64,000 nucleotides of DNA from Alicyclobacillus pomorum DSM 14955 (GTDB lineage Bacteria > Bacillota > Bacilli > Alicyclobacillales > Alicyclobacillaceae): assembly GCF_000472905.1 (NCBI RefSeq), contig NZ_AXAR01000010.1, forward strand, positions 105-64,104, read 5' to 3'. The position numbers and the translations under genes are program-made. Shown here in pieces: positions 26,956 through 35,619 of the stretch; position 1 is the stretch's first letter, and each line of letters begins with the position of its first letter. The notes beneath the pieces were generated by a model. The model saw only the letters and a list, made by a program, of their open reading frames with translations. It did not search any database and had not been told where the DNA came from.

Positions 26956-28704
26956 CTACGCAAGTTTTAGAATGGCGTCCGCCGCACTGCGCAAGTGGTT
27001 GAGCACTTCCGTGCACGCTGGCTCGGTGTCTGCTCGCGCACCAAGGTATATCTTGATCTTCGGTTCCGTCCCCGACGGCCGAATGGCCAACCAGGCGCCG
27101 CCCGCAAACGTGAACTTCAACACGTCCGACTTAGGCAGCGTCAGACGCTCTACCTGCTTGGGTGCGTTACCGCCGGGTTCATAGACGAAGCGTTCAGACG
27201 TCTTGTAGTCTTCCTTCGCGACCAGCGAGAGGCCATCCACGGAGACCCCGTGCTTCCGGACCGTATCCATGATACGGGCCATTTTCTCCATGCCATCCAC
27301 TCCAGGCAGCGTCTCGCTGATCAGTGCCTCCGCAAAGTACCCGACTTCTTCGAACAACTCTCCCAGCACGTCCAACAACGTCTTGCCTTGCGCTTTGTAG
27401 AAGGCAGCCATTTGACAGACGAGAAAACAGATTTGCACCGCATCCTTATCCCGCACGAAGTCTGCGGCGAGGTAACCGTAGCTCTCCTCGTAGCCGAAGA
27501 GGAACGCGTGGGAACCATCCTGTTGATAATGCGCAATCCGATCCCCGATGTACTTGAACCCCGTCAGGGTATCCTCCACCGTCGCCCCGAACCGCCGCGC
27601 GATTTCGGCGCCAAACTCGGACGTCACGATGGTTTTAAACACAATCCCGTTCCCTGGCAAGGTGCCCAACTGTTCCTTCTGAGACAGCCAGAAGTTCACG
27701 AGCAGCCCACCGACTTGATTCCCCGTGAGCAACGTGTATTGGCCATCCTTTCCGCGGACGGCAACACCGACTCTATCCACATCGGGGTCCGTCGCGAGGG
27801 CAATGTCGGCCGCCTGCGATTCCGCGAGCGCCAGTGCCTCTTTGAATGCCGACCTCTCCTCTGGGTTGGGACTCTTGACGGTCGGGAAGGCCCCATCCGG
27901 CTGTTCCTGTGAGGACACGACCGCAACCTGTGTAAATCCCGACCTCGCTAAAACGGATTGAACTGGGACGTTACCCGTTCCGTGCAAGGGTGAGTACACG
28001 ACATGGAGGGCCGCTCTGGCCTCTTTCGACACGGTCGGCAGCGTCAATGTGTCGAGGACAGTCTGAACGTACGCATCGTCCACAGCGCGGCCAATCCACT
28101 GTAACAACCCAGCTGCTTCCGCCTTCGCACGGTCCATCACAGGCACGGAAAACCAGTCTTCCACGCGGTCAATCTGCTGCATGATGGCCGAGGCATCGGA
28201 TTCGAGAATCTGACAACCGGTTTCATCGTACACCTTGTAGCCGTTGTACTCCGGCGGGTTGTGGCTAGCCGTAATCATGACACCGCCAGCAGCCTGAAGG
28301 TGGCGAACTGCGAACGACAACTCAGGAGTTGGGCACAGGTGTTCAAACACGTACGCCTTGATCCCGGCTGCGGCCAACACCAAGCCAACCTCCAGCGCAA
28401 ACTCGGCAGAATACCTCCGACAGTCGTATCCGACGGCTACACCTCGGTCAGCCCCACCGCGTGCGAGGATGTGTTGAGCCAGCCCCCATGTGGCACGGCG
28501 CACCGTATAGATGTTCATGCGATTCGTTCCAGCGCCCAAAATCCCCCGCAAGCCACCGGTGCCAAAGGCAAGTTCCCGGTAAAACCTGTCTTCCAGGTCT
28601 TCCGGGTGGCCTTGAAGCGCGGCGAGTTCGGACGCGATGTCCTCTGGATGCTCCGGATATGTCAGCCATTCCATGTACTTCTTCTGCGCATTGTATGTCT
28701 GCAC
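26956..28704 (-). CDS. Phosphoglucomutase / phosphomannomutase (PgcA-like)
   Basis: Alpha-phosphohexomutase of 582 residues, the size of B. subtilis PgcA. Interconverts glucose-6-P and glucose-1-P for UDP-glucose and wall polymer synthesis. Landmarks: FGTGGLRG, phosphoserine loop MITASHNPPEYNGYK, metal loop ATDPDVDRVG, sugar-binding loop GYEESYG and phosphate-binding RPSGTEPKIK. GTG start after GGGGGAAA. It is flanked by secreted protease genes with which it has no obvious functional link. Confidence 0.94.
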   Translation of the reverse strand: MQTYNAQKKYMEWLTYPEHPEDIASELAALQGHPEDLEDRFYRELAFGTGGLRGILGAGTNRMNIYTVRRATWGLAQHILARGGADRGVAVGYDCRRYSAEFALEVGLVLAAAGIKAYVFEHLCPTPELSFAVRHLQAAGGVMITASHNPPEYNGYKVYDETGCQILESDASAIMQQIDRVEDWFSVPVMDRAKAEAAGLLQWIGRAVDDAYVQTVLDTLTLPTVSKEARAALHVVYSPLHGTGNVPVQSVLARSGFTQVAVVSSQEQPDGAFPTVKSPNPEERSAFKEALALAESQAADIALATDPDVDRVGVAVRGKDGQYTLLTGNQVGGLLVNFWLSQKEQLGTLPGNGIVFKTIVTSEFGAEIARRFGATVEDTLTGFKYIGDRIAHYQQDGSHAFLFGYEESYGYLAADFVRDKDAVQICFLVCQMAAFYKAQGKTLLDVLGELFEEVGYFAEALISETLPGVDGMEKMARIMDTVRKHGVSVDGLSLVAKEDYKTSERFVYEPGGNAPKQVERLTLPKSDVLKFTFAGGAWLAIRPSGTEPKIKIYLGARADTEPACTEVLNHLRSAADAILKLA

Positions 28705-28778
28705 GTTGTTTCCCCCAAGAACGGGAGCCTGCCCTTCGGCAGACTCCCTCGCAATATCTTTGATTGTAGCAAATCACA

Positions 28779-31307
28779 TCACGAATTGGCAGCGGCGTCC
28801 AACCCAATCAACTGGATGCCGTCCGGAACCGCCGTCGCCGGATAGGCGTGTTCCAAGTCTCCAGCACTCGAGTACAGCAACGCTTGTACCAAGAACGGAT
28901 GCCCGTACTCATAGGCGACCTCAAACTCCTGCCGCGGCAACGTTCCATCGTTCCCTGTGCCGATGTACCAGTCTCCATCGTAGACAACAGACAGACTGGA
29001 AGACGGCTTCTCGGTCAGTCCACTAGGGACAGTGACCGTCCCGTCGCTGTTGCAAACAATGGAGTAGACTTTCCCTTCCTGCAGTCCGGAGATGGTCACT
29101 GTCTGTCCTTGACTGTTAATGACGTAGATCTGACTCGGCCCTCCCGGCAAGACCTTCAGTCGCATCGTGAACGAGGAGTCGCTCTGACTTGCCAACTGCT
29201 TCAGTTTCTGGGTCACTTCATCCGAGAACTGCTGAAATGATTCACTGAACGTATGCTGGAACGCGTCTGGATCCGAATCGATGGCCTTCACATACTGCAT
29301 AAATTTGTTCATGCCAAAGCGATTGATCAACTGCTGTACGGCGAAATAGTCCTGGTCCTCTACGTTGTAGTTACCATCGAGCGGATTGGCGGCACCCAGC
29401 TTCAAAAGATCGCCCTTTTGTTGGTGTGCGACAATGTCCACCCACTCGTACCACTGTTCACCGTCCAGCAACAGCTCGTCGGGGCTCTGGTCGAGTTCAC
29501 CAGCAATCCCGTCGGCCCAGGCCACGCCTTCGTTGGCCCAGCTCTCTATCTTGTTGGACACGGTGGCAATCAGCGAATGGGTGAACTCGTGCGCCAAGAT
29601 GTTCATTCCGTCCACCGATTCGTACGAGGGCATCAACACGCTGATCTTGTTGGTTCCTTCCTCCGCCGCGACCGACTCTTCGGCAATCTGCTTGGCTTCG
29701 TCCGCCGAGTACCCTTCGCTGATGAAGTGGTTTTCGTAAGAGCTGGCATTTCCGTAAAGGACAATGTTCATCTTTTCCGACGGCTTCAACCCCGTCCTCG
29801 ACACATCCAGCGGATAAATGCGTTCAAACAGATCCGCCACGGACTGGAGTTCTTCCTTGGTCACACTGGAATCCGCTGCGGTGACAATCGCGTGGGCAGA
29901 TTCTACCTTCTCAGCGGTCGCCAATGCCGGAACTTTTACGGTGAGAGACGTCGTCTCCCCTGTGGTGACAAATGGCTGCACAAGGTACAGCGTGTCCGAC
30001 GCAGTGACAACCGCGTATACTTCGTATGCACCTTCCGGCACAGTGACCGAGAAGGTCCCGTTGGACCCGACTTTTGCGTAGTAGTGTGCATGCGTAATGA
30101 CATTGCGCAGGGACACCTCCGAAACGGGGTACGATGGCCCCGTGAAGGACAATTTCCCTTGAATGACACTCGTTTTCTGCACATCGGTTGCCGTCACAGG
30201 GCTTTGGCCCCCCAGTGCGATGGACTGTCCCGTCCAACCATCGAAGGGGGTCTCCACGCCAATCAAATACCCGCCGACAGCTTGCAGAAATGCATCAAAT
30301 CGCCCGTTGCTGTCTGTATCCACGACGTGCACGGCGCCGGACGCATCTTCAATGGCGACCTTGCCAACCATCGGCTGGCCATCGGCACCCTCCAGTTGGC
30401 CGTCTACATCGACAAACGCGGAGGCCGGAACTGTGACAGCTACGTCGTGCGTCGCGCTCTGTGTCTGCACGGTGATACCCAGCGCCTTGAGGGCATCCGC
30501 AGAGGCATACCACGCACTCCCCCACTGCACGAGCGTGGTCGGCTGCGAAGCTGACCCAATCTGCAGCGAGGCGCCTGAGACAATGCGGGGAAGTTGCTGG
30601 ATAAACAACGCTTTCCCGTTCCACGTGTTCCCTATCCCGTGGGCATTCAGAAACTGTTGCAGGTAGTACACGCCAAAAAACGTCGTTCCATCGCGGCGCA
30701 ATATGGGAACCGATTTCCACAGGCGCCCGTTTTCTTTGACGTATCCTGTGCCCATGGATGCCTGCGTTGACGCAGGATACACGGTAGCCAAGTGCACCGT
30801 AGACGACGTACTGGAACCTGGTTTGAGGTCGACGGTGAGTGTTTGTCTTTTCACGTCGGCCGGGAGTGTGAGGTTCAAAGACTTCCATGTTCCGTCGTAA
30901 GACAGTTTGGCTCCGGTGGAAGACGCCAGTGACGATACATTGACGTAAGTGGCGCCGTTGTATGTCATGGTGGGGCAAGCGCTCTGCCGTTTGCCGTTCA
31001 CCGTAAAGGTTGACAATCCGTCGATGTGCGGCAGTGCATCCACAGACAACGTCTTTCCGTCCCACGTTGTGCCTATCCCGTACACTTTCAATAGTTGTTG
31101 CAAGTACCAAATGCCAAAAAACGTCGTTTGATTCGCAGTCACGTACGGCACCGTTCGCCATACTTTGTTGTCCACGTATACAGGACCCGACCTCATGGTG
31201 GACGTCACCGCCCACGCTGTCGCCGGGGTCCATGCAGCCCCTCCTGCGGTCGCCAGGGCGCCGGACAACGCAATGGCCGTGAACGTCTTTTTCGCAATCT
31301 TCATCAT
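28779..31307 (-). CDS. Large secreted metalloprotease with tandem N-terminal repeats
   Basis: 842 residues from ATG 31307 (GGAGG upstream); the upstream in-frame codons to 31385 are not supported. Signal peptide MKIAKKTFTAIALSGALAT, processed after about AWA. Two tandem copies of a roughly 130-residue module share TTFFGxxYLQQ and GIGxTWxGK motifs, resembling copper-amine-oxidase-N/stalk-like wall domains. Two carboxypeptidase-regulatory-like beta modules follow (about residues 330-480). The peptidase MA-like domain has HEFTH at about residue 572 and WANEGVAW behind it. The C-terminus is beta-rich. Probably cell-surface or secreted; substrate unknown. It shares HExTH plus NEG logic with the 22.7-kb protease. 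Confidence 0.8.
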   Translation of the reverse strand: MMKIAKKTFTAIALSGALATAGGAAWTPATAWAVTSTMRSGPVYVDNKVWRTVPYVTANQTTFFGIWYLQQLLKVYGIGTTWDGKTLSVDALPHIDGLSTFTVNGKRQSACPTMTYNGATYVNVSSLASSTGAKLSYDGTWKSLNLTLPADVKRQTLTVDLKPGSSTSSTVHLATVYPASTQASMGTGYVKENGRLWKSVPILRRDGTTFFGVYYLQQFLNAHGIGNTWNGKALFIQQLPRIVSGASLQIGSASQPTTLVQWGSAWYASADALKALGITVQTQSATHDVAVTVPASAFVDVDGQLEGADGQPMVGKVAIEDASGAVHVVDTDSNGRFDAFLQAVGGYLIGVETPFDGWTGQSIALGGQSPVTATDVQKTSVIQGKLSFTGPSYPVSEVSLRNVITHAHYYAKVGSNGTFSVTVPEGAYEVYAVVTASDTLYLVQPFVTTGETTSLTVKVPALATAEKVESAHAIVTAADSSVTKEELQSVADLFERIYPLDVSRTGLKPSEKMNIVLYGNASSYENHFISEGYSADEAKQIAEESVAAEEGTNKISVLMPSYESVDGMNILAHEFTHSLIATVSNKIESWANEGVAWADGIAGELDQSPDELLLDGEQWYEWVDIVAHQQKGDLLKLGAANPLDGNYNVEDQDYFAVQQLINRFGMNKFMQYVKAIDSDPDAFQHTFSESFQQFSDEVTQKLKQLASQSDSSFTMRLKVLPGGPSQIYVINSQGQTVTISGLQEGKVYSIVCNSDGTVTVPSGLTEKPSSSLSVVYDGDWYIGTGNDGTLPRQEFEVAYEYGHPFLVQALLYSSAGDLEHAYPATAVPDGIQLIGLDAAANS

Positions 31308-31555
31308 GTACTTCCTCCAAGGTCTGATCCACCGCGACCGGCAGATGTAGAAACTTCGTTGCAAACTCTCTATTGAATTACACATGGAATGAAAAATTCC
31401 TATGAACCCTGGCTAGAAATTGATGAGAAGGCGGGGTTCCACCTGGGAAGACACGGCGGGTGTCGACGCGTGACGAAGCTTGACGGGCAGCAGGATTGGA
31501 GAGGAGAGACGCGAATCGTAGCGGTAGTAGAGTGGCGTACGTGATCAAAATAAGA

Positions 31556-31580
31556 CACCGCAAGCGAGTGGCCTGCGGTG
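31556..31580 (-). terminator. Terminator of the 47-aa peptide gene
   Basis: Arms CACCGCA / TGCGGTG plus an inner GC pair, 5-nt loop, followed on the minus strand by TCTTATTTTG. It lies 17 nt beyond the peptide stop. The stretch 31308-31555 upstream of the metalloprotease otherwise shows no gene. Confidence 0.75.
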
Positions 31581-31597
31581 CTTAGGCGGAGGCAGTC

Positions 31598-31741
31598 CTA
31601 CGGCAAGTGGGTTGTTTGATATCCCACCATTGGCTCGGGAACAGTAGGGATGAATATACCAGCTTCCGCAACGACTGCAAATGAAGTCGCGAACAACGTC
31701 GCAAATGCCACAAGCCCTAAAACTCTCTTTGTCCATTTCAT
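31598..31741 (-). CDS. 47-residue secreted peptide, candidate signalling-peptide precursor
   Basis: ATG 31741 preceded by AAAGGTG. The product has a textbook signal peptide: positive start (MKWTKR), hydrophobic core to about residue 24 and a signal-peptidase motif AEA at residues 25-27. It leaves a 20-residue, Pro-rich uncharged tail beginning GIFIPTV and ending TTHLP. The gene has its own terminator and is divergent from the HTH-TPR regulator gene, with only 43 bp between the start codons, so each promoter must overlap the other gene. This is the expected form for a Phr/PapR/NprX-like propeptide with a cytosolic TPR receptor, but the divergent order is unusual. No homologue recognised. An in-frame extension to 31786 is not supported. 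Confidence 0.7.
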   Translation of the reverse strand: MKWTKRVLGLVAFATLFATSFAVVAEAGIFIPTVPEPMVGYQTTHLP

Positions 31742-31784
31742 CAGGCACCACACCTTTCTACGTATTGGGATGGAGGCGACGCCC

Positions 31785-33101
31785 ATGGTGTTCGAGACAG
31801 AACGAGAGTTATTCGCACTGATTATCGGCTACCGAGTCCGCGAAGCCCGCATCCGCAAGCACATGTCACAAAGTGAACTCGGGCAGGGATTGGGCAGCCA
31901 GTCCATGATCAGCCTGATAGAGAGTGGAAAGCAACTGCCGCCGGCGGACGTGTTGTCCATCCTCGTCGATAGACTGGAGGAACCATTGTTAGCAGAATAT
32001 GTGCCAGCCCTTCAGTCTGGACGGATAACCATCGCAGACGTCTCCGCATCAAACCACTCTATCCTACTCGACGTGCTCCGGACCCGTCGCGGACGTTGGA
32101 ACGAAACCCATGGACAGGTCGCGCTTCATCTCTGTTACCACTACTATACGAACCAAATGTTCGAAATAGCACGAGAGTTATCTATCATGATCCGCGAGCA
32201 TTTGCCCGACCACGTCCCCTTTTACGCGGAAGCCTCGTTTTTGCTAGGCAGTAGTCTGCTGTTTGTTCAGGAATACCAACAGGCGGAGGCGGCCCTGCGG
32301 GATGCGGAGAGAAGGGCGGATGCCCTGCGTGAAGACGTACGCGGACGACTGTTTTACAACCTTGGTTACTTGTATACGGAAAACGACGAGCAGGGACTCG
32401 CCCTGTGGTACGCGAAAAACGCGGTAGAAACGTTTCATCGAAACCTCGACTTCGGCCGATATAGCAAGTCTCTGGGACTTTTGGGTTGTATTCAAGGCCG
32501 GCTTGGGCGGCTCGAAGATGCCCGTGACACATTGGAACTGTGCTACGAAATCTCGGGAAAGTGGGGGATTTCTGAGGTGGACCGTGGCCGCATTGAAGCG
32601 ACGTTGGCTGGTATCCTTGCTCACCTGGAGCAGTACGAACTTGCCAAGGCTTGGGCGGATCGAGCCAAGCACACATCCGCGTCGTCGGGAGACATTCGCA
32701 CGCAGTGCACAATGTATTTGGCCTTCGTGCAGATTTATCAACATGAAGGAGACGTGAAACTGGTCGTAGACGCCATTCACAAGTCAGTCCACGCGGCAGA
32801 ACTGACCAACGACCGCCACCAAATCGCCCAATCCCAACTGATTGCGGCACTGTACCTGCCGGACGAAGACGAGCGGTTGCAGGCGGCGAAACAGGCGTAC
32901 GAAATCACGGCGGGCACCAATCTGCACATTGAACACGCTTTGGCTGCAGAAGTTCTCGCGCAAATCTACGAACGGCAAAACGTGAAGAGCGAAGCGATAC
33001 ATTACCAAAAGGTTGCGCTGCAGTCATACCGCGACTACATTGAGAAGAACTCCATGTTCAAGGGCATCATCCAGCACCTGCCAAGGCACACCGTTTTATG
33101 A
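31785..33101 (+). CDS. HTH-TPR transcriptional regulator, RRNPP-like peptide receptor candidate
   Basis: 438 residues from ATG 31785, 8 nt after GGAGG. N-terminal Cro/CI HTH (YRVREARIRKHMSQSELGQGLGSQSMISLIESGKQLPP), then tandem TPR-like helix pairs to the C-terminus (e.g. YAEASFLLGSSLLFVQEYQQAEAALRDAE, RLFYNLGYLYTENDEQGLALWYAKNA, RIEATLAGILAHLEQYELAKAWADRA). This is the domain order of NprR/PlcR/Rgg-type receptors of imported oligopeptides. It diverges from a secreted-peptide gene and is followed, after 255 bp, by a free-standing S53 propeptide gene. Upstream in-frame codons from 31650 are antisense to the peptide gene and are rejected. Confidence 0.88.
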   Translation: MVFETERELFALIIGYRVREARIRKHMSQSELGQGLGSQSMISLIESGKQLPPADVLSILVDRLEEPLLAEYVPALQSGRITIADVSASNHSILLDVLRTRRGRWNETHGQVALHLCYHYYTNQMFEIARELSIMIREHLPDHVPFYAEASFLLGSSLLFVQEYQQAEAALRDAERRADALREDVRGRLFYNLGYLYTENDEQGLALWYAKNAVETFHRNLDFGRYSKSLGLLGCIQGRLGRLEDARDTLELCYEISGKWGISEVDRGRIEATLAGILAHLEQYELAKAWADRAKHTSASSGDIRTQCTMYLAFVQIYQHEGDVKLVVDAIHKSVHAAELTNDRHQIAQSQLIAALYLPDEDERLQAAKQAYEITAGTNLHIEHALAAEVLAQIYERQNVKSEAIHYQKVALQSYRDYIEKNSMFKGIIQHLPRHTVL

Positions 33102-33356
33102 CTCATAACACGGCCCAATCCGTGGGTCAGCCGCCTCCTGGGCTCCTCGAACGACGCCGTCAGCGCCTGCATTCATCATATCTCTGGCGCAAGGACGTGC
33201 CACGTGAGCAGCGAATGTCTCCAGTGGGAAGGAAGTACACCGGCGAGATCCATCCACAATCCTGGAACCCGCCGTGGAGCGCGCGCAGAAAACTTCCCAG
33301 TGCTGAATGCGGATCGCGACCGTACTCAGCCAATCCCTTGAATGGAGGCGATACCA

Positions 33357-33992
33357 TTGAAATTCACGAAGCACGACATCTCTACCGCCGCCCGTGTTGC
33401 TGACGTTGCATTCGTTGAATCCCCGTCATTGGCCGCCGTCCAGTCTCAATCGTCGAAGGTGCACCGGCCACCTGGTATCCCCGTTCACGCGAAGCAGGTC
33501 GGGCACCTTGCCACGGAGCTGCGGATGAACTTTGTGGTCGCACTGAAACTGCGCGACACAGAAGACATGAAGCAGTTCGTGCAAAGCTTGTACGATTCGT
33601 CGTCGCCGGATTTTCGCCACTTCCCGAAGCAAGCCGAATTTTCGCTGCGGTTCGGGCCCACGGCGGAACAGTACCACGCTGTGACAGAGTTCTTGACGCT
33701 GAACGGCTTCGTCATAACCCATACGTACGACAGCCACCTTGTGGTGGACGTGTCTGGTACCGTGGGAGACATTGAGTGTGCGTTCCAAGTATCTCTGTAC
33801 GAGTACGTGTTCAACGGGCAATGGTTCTTCGCCCCCGACAAGCGACTGACACTCCCACCGGACGTGGCCGTCCTCATCCAATGTGTGATGGGCCTCGACA
33901 ACCTGGCCAAGTTGCAGCGGCGCGCGGCAAGGATAGGACTGCCGCCGACCCTGGCAACACGCAGGTTTCGTCCGGCGAAGCGTGTATCGTAA
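33357..33992 (+). CDS. Stand-alone S53 (kumamolisin) propeptide domain protein
   Basis: 211 residues from TTG 33357, 8 nt after GGAGG (an ATG at 33342 in the same frame precedes the site). The central 140 residues match the S53 activation domain: MNFVVALKLRDTEDMKQFVQ, SSSPDFRHFPKQAEFSLRFGP, DSHLVVDVSGTVGDIECAFQVSLYEY and PPDVAVLIQCVMGLDNLAKL, each aligning with the propeptide of the kumamolisin at 24893. No catalytic domain follows in any frame, there is no evident signal peptide, and the tail is basic (RRFRPAKRVS). It could be an intracellular inhibitor or chaperone of S53 proteases, or a relic of a truncated protease. Located just downstream of the HTH-TPR regulator. Confidence 0.8.
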   Translation: MKFTKHDISTAARVADVAFVESPSLAAVQSQSSKVHRPPGIPVHAKQVGHLATELRMNFVVALKLRDTEDMKQFVQSLYDSSSPDFRHFPKQAEFSLRFGPTAEQYHAVTEFLTLNGFVITHTYDSHLVVDVSGTVGDIECAFQVSLYEYVFNGQWFFAPDKRLTLPPDVAVLIQCVMGLDNLAKLQRRAARIGLPPTLATRRFRPAKRVS

Positions 33993-34093
33993 AGGCCGTC
34001 GCCTGGTCGCCGTAAATCTGTTGGATGTCAGTCGGGTTGTCGCCATGTTGTCGCCGTCAACCGCGTGACATCCGCACAGACCTTCCACACATC

Positions 34094-34125
34094 AGCCGCC
34101 GTCACGATCCCCCGTGGCGGCGGCT
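34094..34125 (+). other. GC-rich hairpin between propeptide and moaB-like genes
   Basis: Arms 34094-34106 and 34113-34125 pair over 13 nt with one mismatch around ATCCCC. There is no T-run, so terminator function is uncertain. Nothing else is seen in 33993-34207 apart from the ribosome site of the next gene. Confidence 0.4.
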
Positions 34126-34207
34126 CCTGCCTCGCAGATCACGACAAAATCGTGTATTGTCGAAAGTATCAGTACAACGTATGCAATGTCATAAAGGTGG
34201 GACAGTC

Positions 34208-34705
34208 ATGGGCGTGAGAATTGCGGTGGTCACGGTCAGTGATTCGGCGAGCAACGGGGCTCGAACCGTCGATGTCAGCGGAGACACGGCACAACAGATG
34301 CTTGAGGGCGCAGGGTTCACTGTCGCCGTTCGAGAAGTGGTACCCGATGAGCGTTTCGTCATTGCACAGACCCTGCGTCGGCTGTGCGCGTTGGAAGACA
34401 TCTCCTGCGTCATCACGACCGGCGGGACGGGGATTGGACCAAGGGACGTCACACCCGAAGCCACGCTCGACGTGATTGACAAATCGCTTCCTGGCATTGC
34501 GGAGGCCATGCGGGCGGAGAGTTTGAAAAAGACGCCGTTCGCGATGTTGTCTCGACAAGTCGCAGGGGTGTGCAACCGCACGCTCATTGTCAACCTGCCC
34601 GGTAGTCCCAAGGCGGTGGCAGAATGTTTAGATGTCGTACTCCCGGTGTTGAGACATGCCGTTCAGCTCATGGCTGGGAACACGTCGCACCGTGAGACGC
34701 CGTGA
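34208..34705 (+). CDS. moaB: Molybdenum cofactor biosynthesis protein MoaB/MogA
   Basis: 165 residues from ATG 34208 (AAAGGTGGG upstream). MoaB/MogA adenylylates molybdopterin before metal insertion. Landmarks: VVTVSDSASNGARTVDVSGD, the TTGGTGIGPRDVTPEA nucleotide-site motif and the NLPGSPKAV segment. No other Mo-cofactor gene is in the window. It ends 8 bp from the convergent hydrolase gene. Confidence 0.93.
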   Translation: MGVRIAVVTVSDSASNGARTVDVSGDTAQQMLEGAGFTVAVREVVPDERFVIAQTLRRLCALEDISCVITTGGTGIGPRDVTPEATLDVIDKSLPGIAEAMRAESLKKTPFAMLSRQVAGVCNRTLIVNLPGSPKAVAECLDVVLPVLRHAVQLMAGNTSHRETP

Positions 34706-34713
34706 CATCTGTA

Positions 34714-35481
34714 TCACGACCCAGGTGCCAAGAAGGAGCAAATGGACTGAATCACTTCCTGCTCCCACTCCATCTTGTTGAAGGTGTGATCCGCCCCTTC
34801 CAACAGCCGTAGTTCCGCACGGTCACCGTACACCTGGTCTTTGTAGTTCTGCGACACCTGATACGGAACCGTTTCGTCACCGGTTCCATGCACAATGAGC
34901 ACGTGTCCGGTATACGGTTTGGCTCTCTCAAACGGGTCCACTGCGGCGATGTCGGCCGCGAAGTTGAAGCCGACGAGGTTCCCGGCGTAATCGAAATACC
35001 CCCGCGAGACATCGACATCAGGGTGGGATGCCATGGCGCGCACGTACTGTGGCATACTTCCCGCTGGAGCCAGCAGCACCAGCCTATGTACATCATCCGG
35101 TCTCTCCGCAGCGACGAGGCTTGCGACCAACCCACCCATGCTGAGGCCAATCAAGCTGATGCGGGACGCATCTACCCGCGGGTCTGCTTGGACGCTGTCT
35201 AAAATCGCGTGCGCTTCCGCCACTTCTCCCGAGAGGGTCATGTTTTCAAAATCCCCGTCACTTTCGCCGCTGCCAGAAAAATCGTAGCGAAAGCTGGCAA
35301 TTCCAAGGCGCTCCAACGCACGAGAGATTTTGAGAAACATTCGGTGTGGCTCCAACTTGGTCCCTGTGAATCCGTGGAACAGGATGGCAGCAGGAACAGG
35401 CTCCTGCGACGGTGTGTCAGGGATGTGCTCCATTCCCCGTAATGTCAAACCGTTGTGGATGAGCGTAATGGCGTTTTGCAT
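34714..35481 (-). CDS. Alpha/beta hydrolase (esterase-like)
   Basis: 255-residue single-domain hydrolase. Oxyanion region HGFTGTK, nucleophile Ser in GLSMGG (about residue 125), acid in HGTGDETVP and His in GADHTF form the triad in the usual order. Closest in type to bacterial cinnamoyl-ester hydrolases and BAAT-like esterases with the DFSGSGESDG motif. No signal peptide, so cytosolic. Substrate not predictable. Confidence 0.88.
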   Translation of the reverse strand: MQNAITLIHNGLTLRGMEHIPDTPSQEPVPAAILFHGFTGTKLEPHRMFLKISRALERLGIASFRYDFSGSGESDGDFENMTLSGEVAEAHAILDSVQADPRVDASRISLIGLSMGGLVASLVAAERPDDVHRLVLLAPAGSMPQYVRAMASHPDVDVSRGYFDYAGNLVGFNFAADIAAVDPFERAKPYTGHVLIVHGTGDETVPYQVSQNYKDQVYGDRAELRLLEGADHTFNKMEWEQEVIQSICSFLAPGS

Positions 35482-35509
35482 GACGTGGCACCTCCAATTT
35501 GTGATAGCG

Positions 35510-35577
35510 AGCGATTTGCAACATTCCTCTTGAGCGGTTCAGCGCGACGAGATGTTGCCCGCGTTTTGCAAATCGCT
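35510..35577. repeat. Palindromic intergenic repeat, copy A
   Basis: A 68-bp element whose ends are a perfect 12-bp inverted repeat (AGCGATTTGCAA / TTGCAAATCGCT), with inner GCAACAT/ATGTTGC motifs. Read in reverse, it is about four fifths identical by eye to copy B at 46984-47051. Confidence 0.75.
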
Positions 35578-35619
35578 GATAGCAGACATCAGTGACAGGC
35601 ACGCAGGAGGGTCAGCGCG

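Noticed and set aside
31650-31784. N-terminal extension of the HTH-TPR regulator
   Set aside because: Antisense to the secreted-peptide gene and without a ribosome site; the HTH begins after the GGAGG-preceded ATG at 31785.
33098-33403. 101-codon frame whose ATG overlaps the stop of the HTH-TPR gene (ATGA)
   Set aside because: Arg/Pro-rich product with no ribosome site of note, running into the better supported propeptide gene in another frame.
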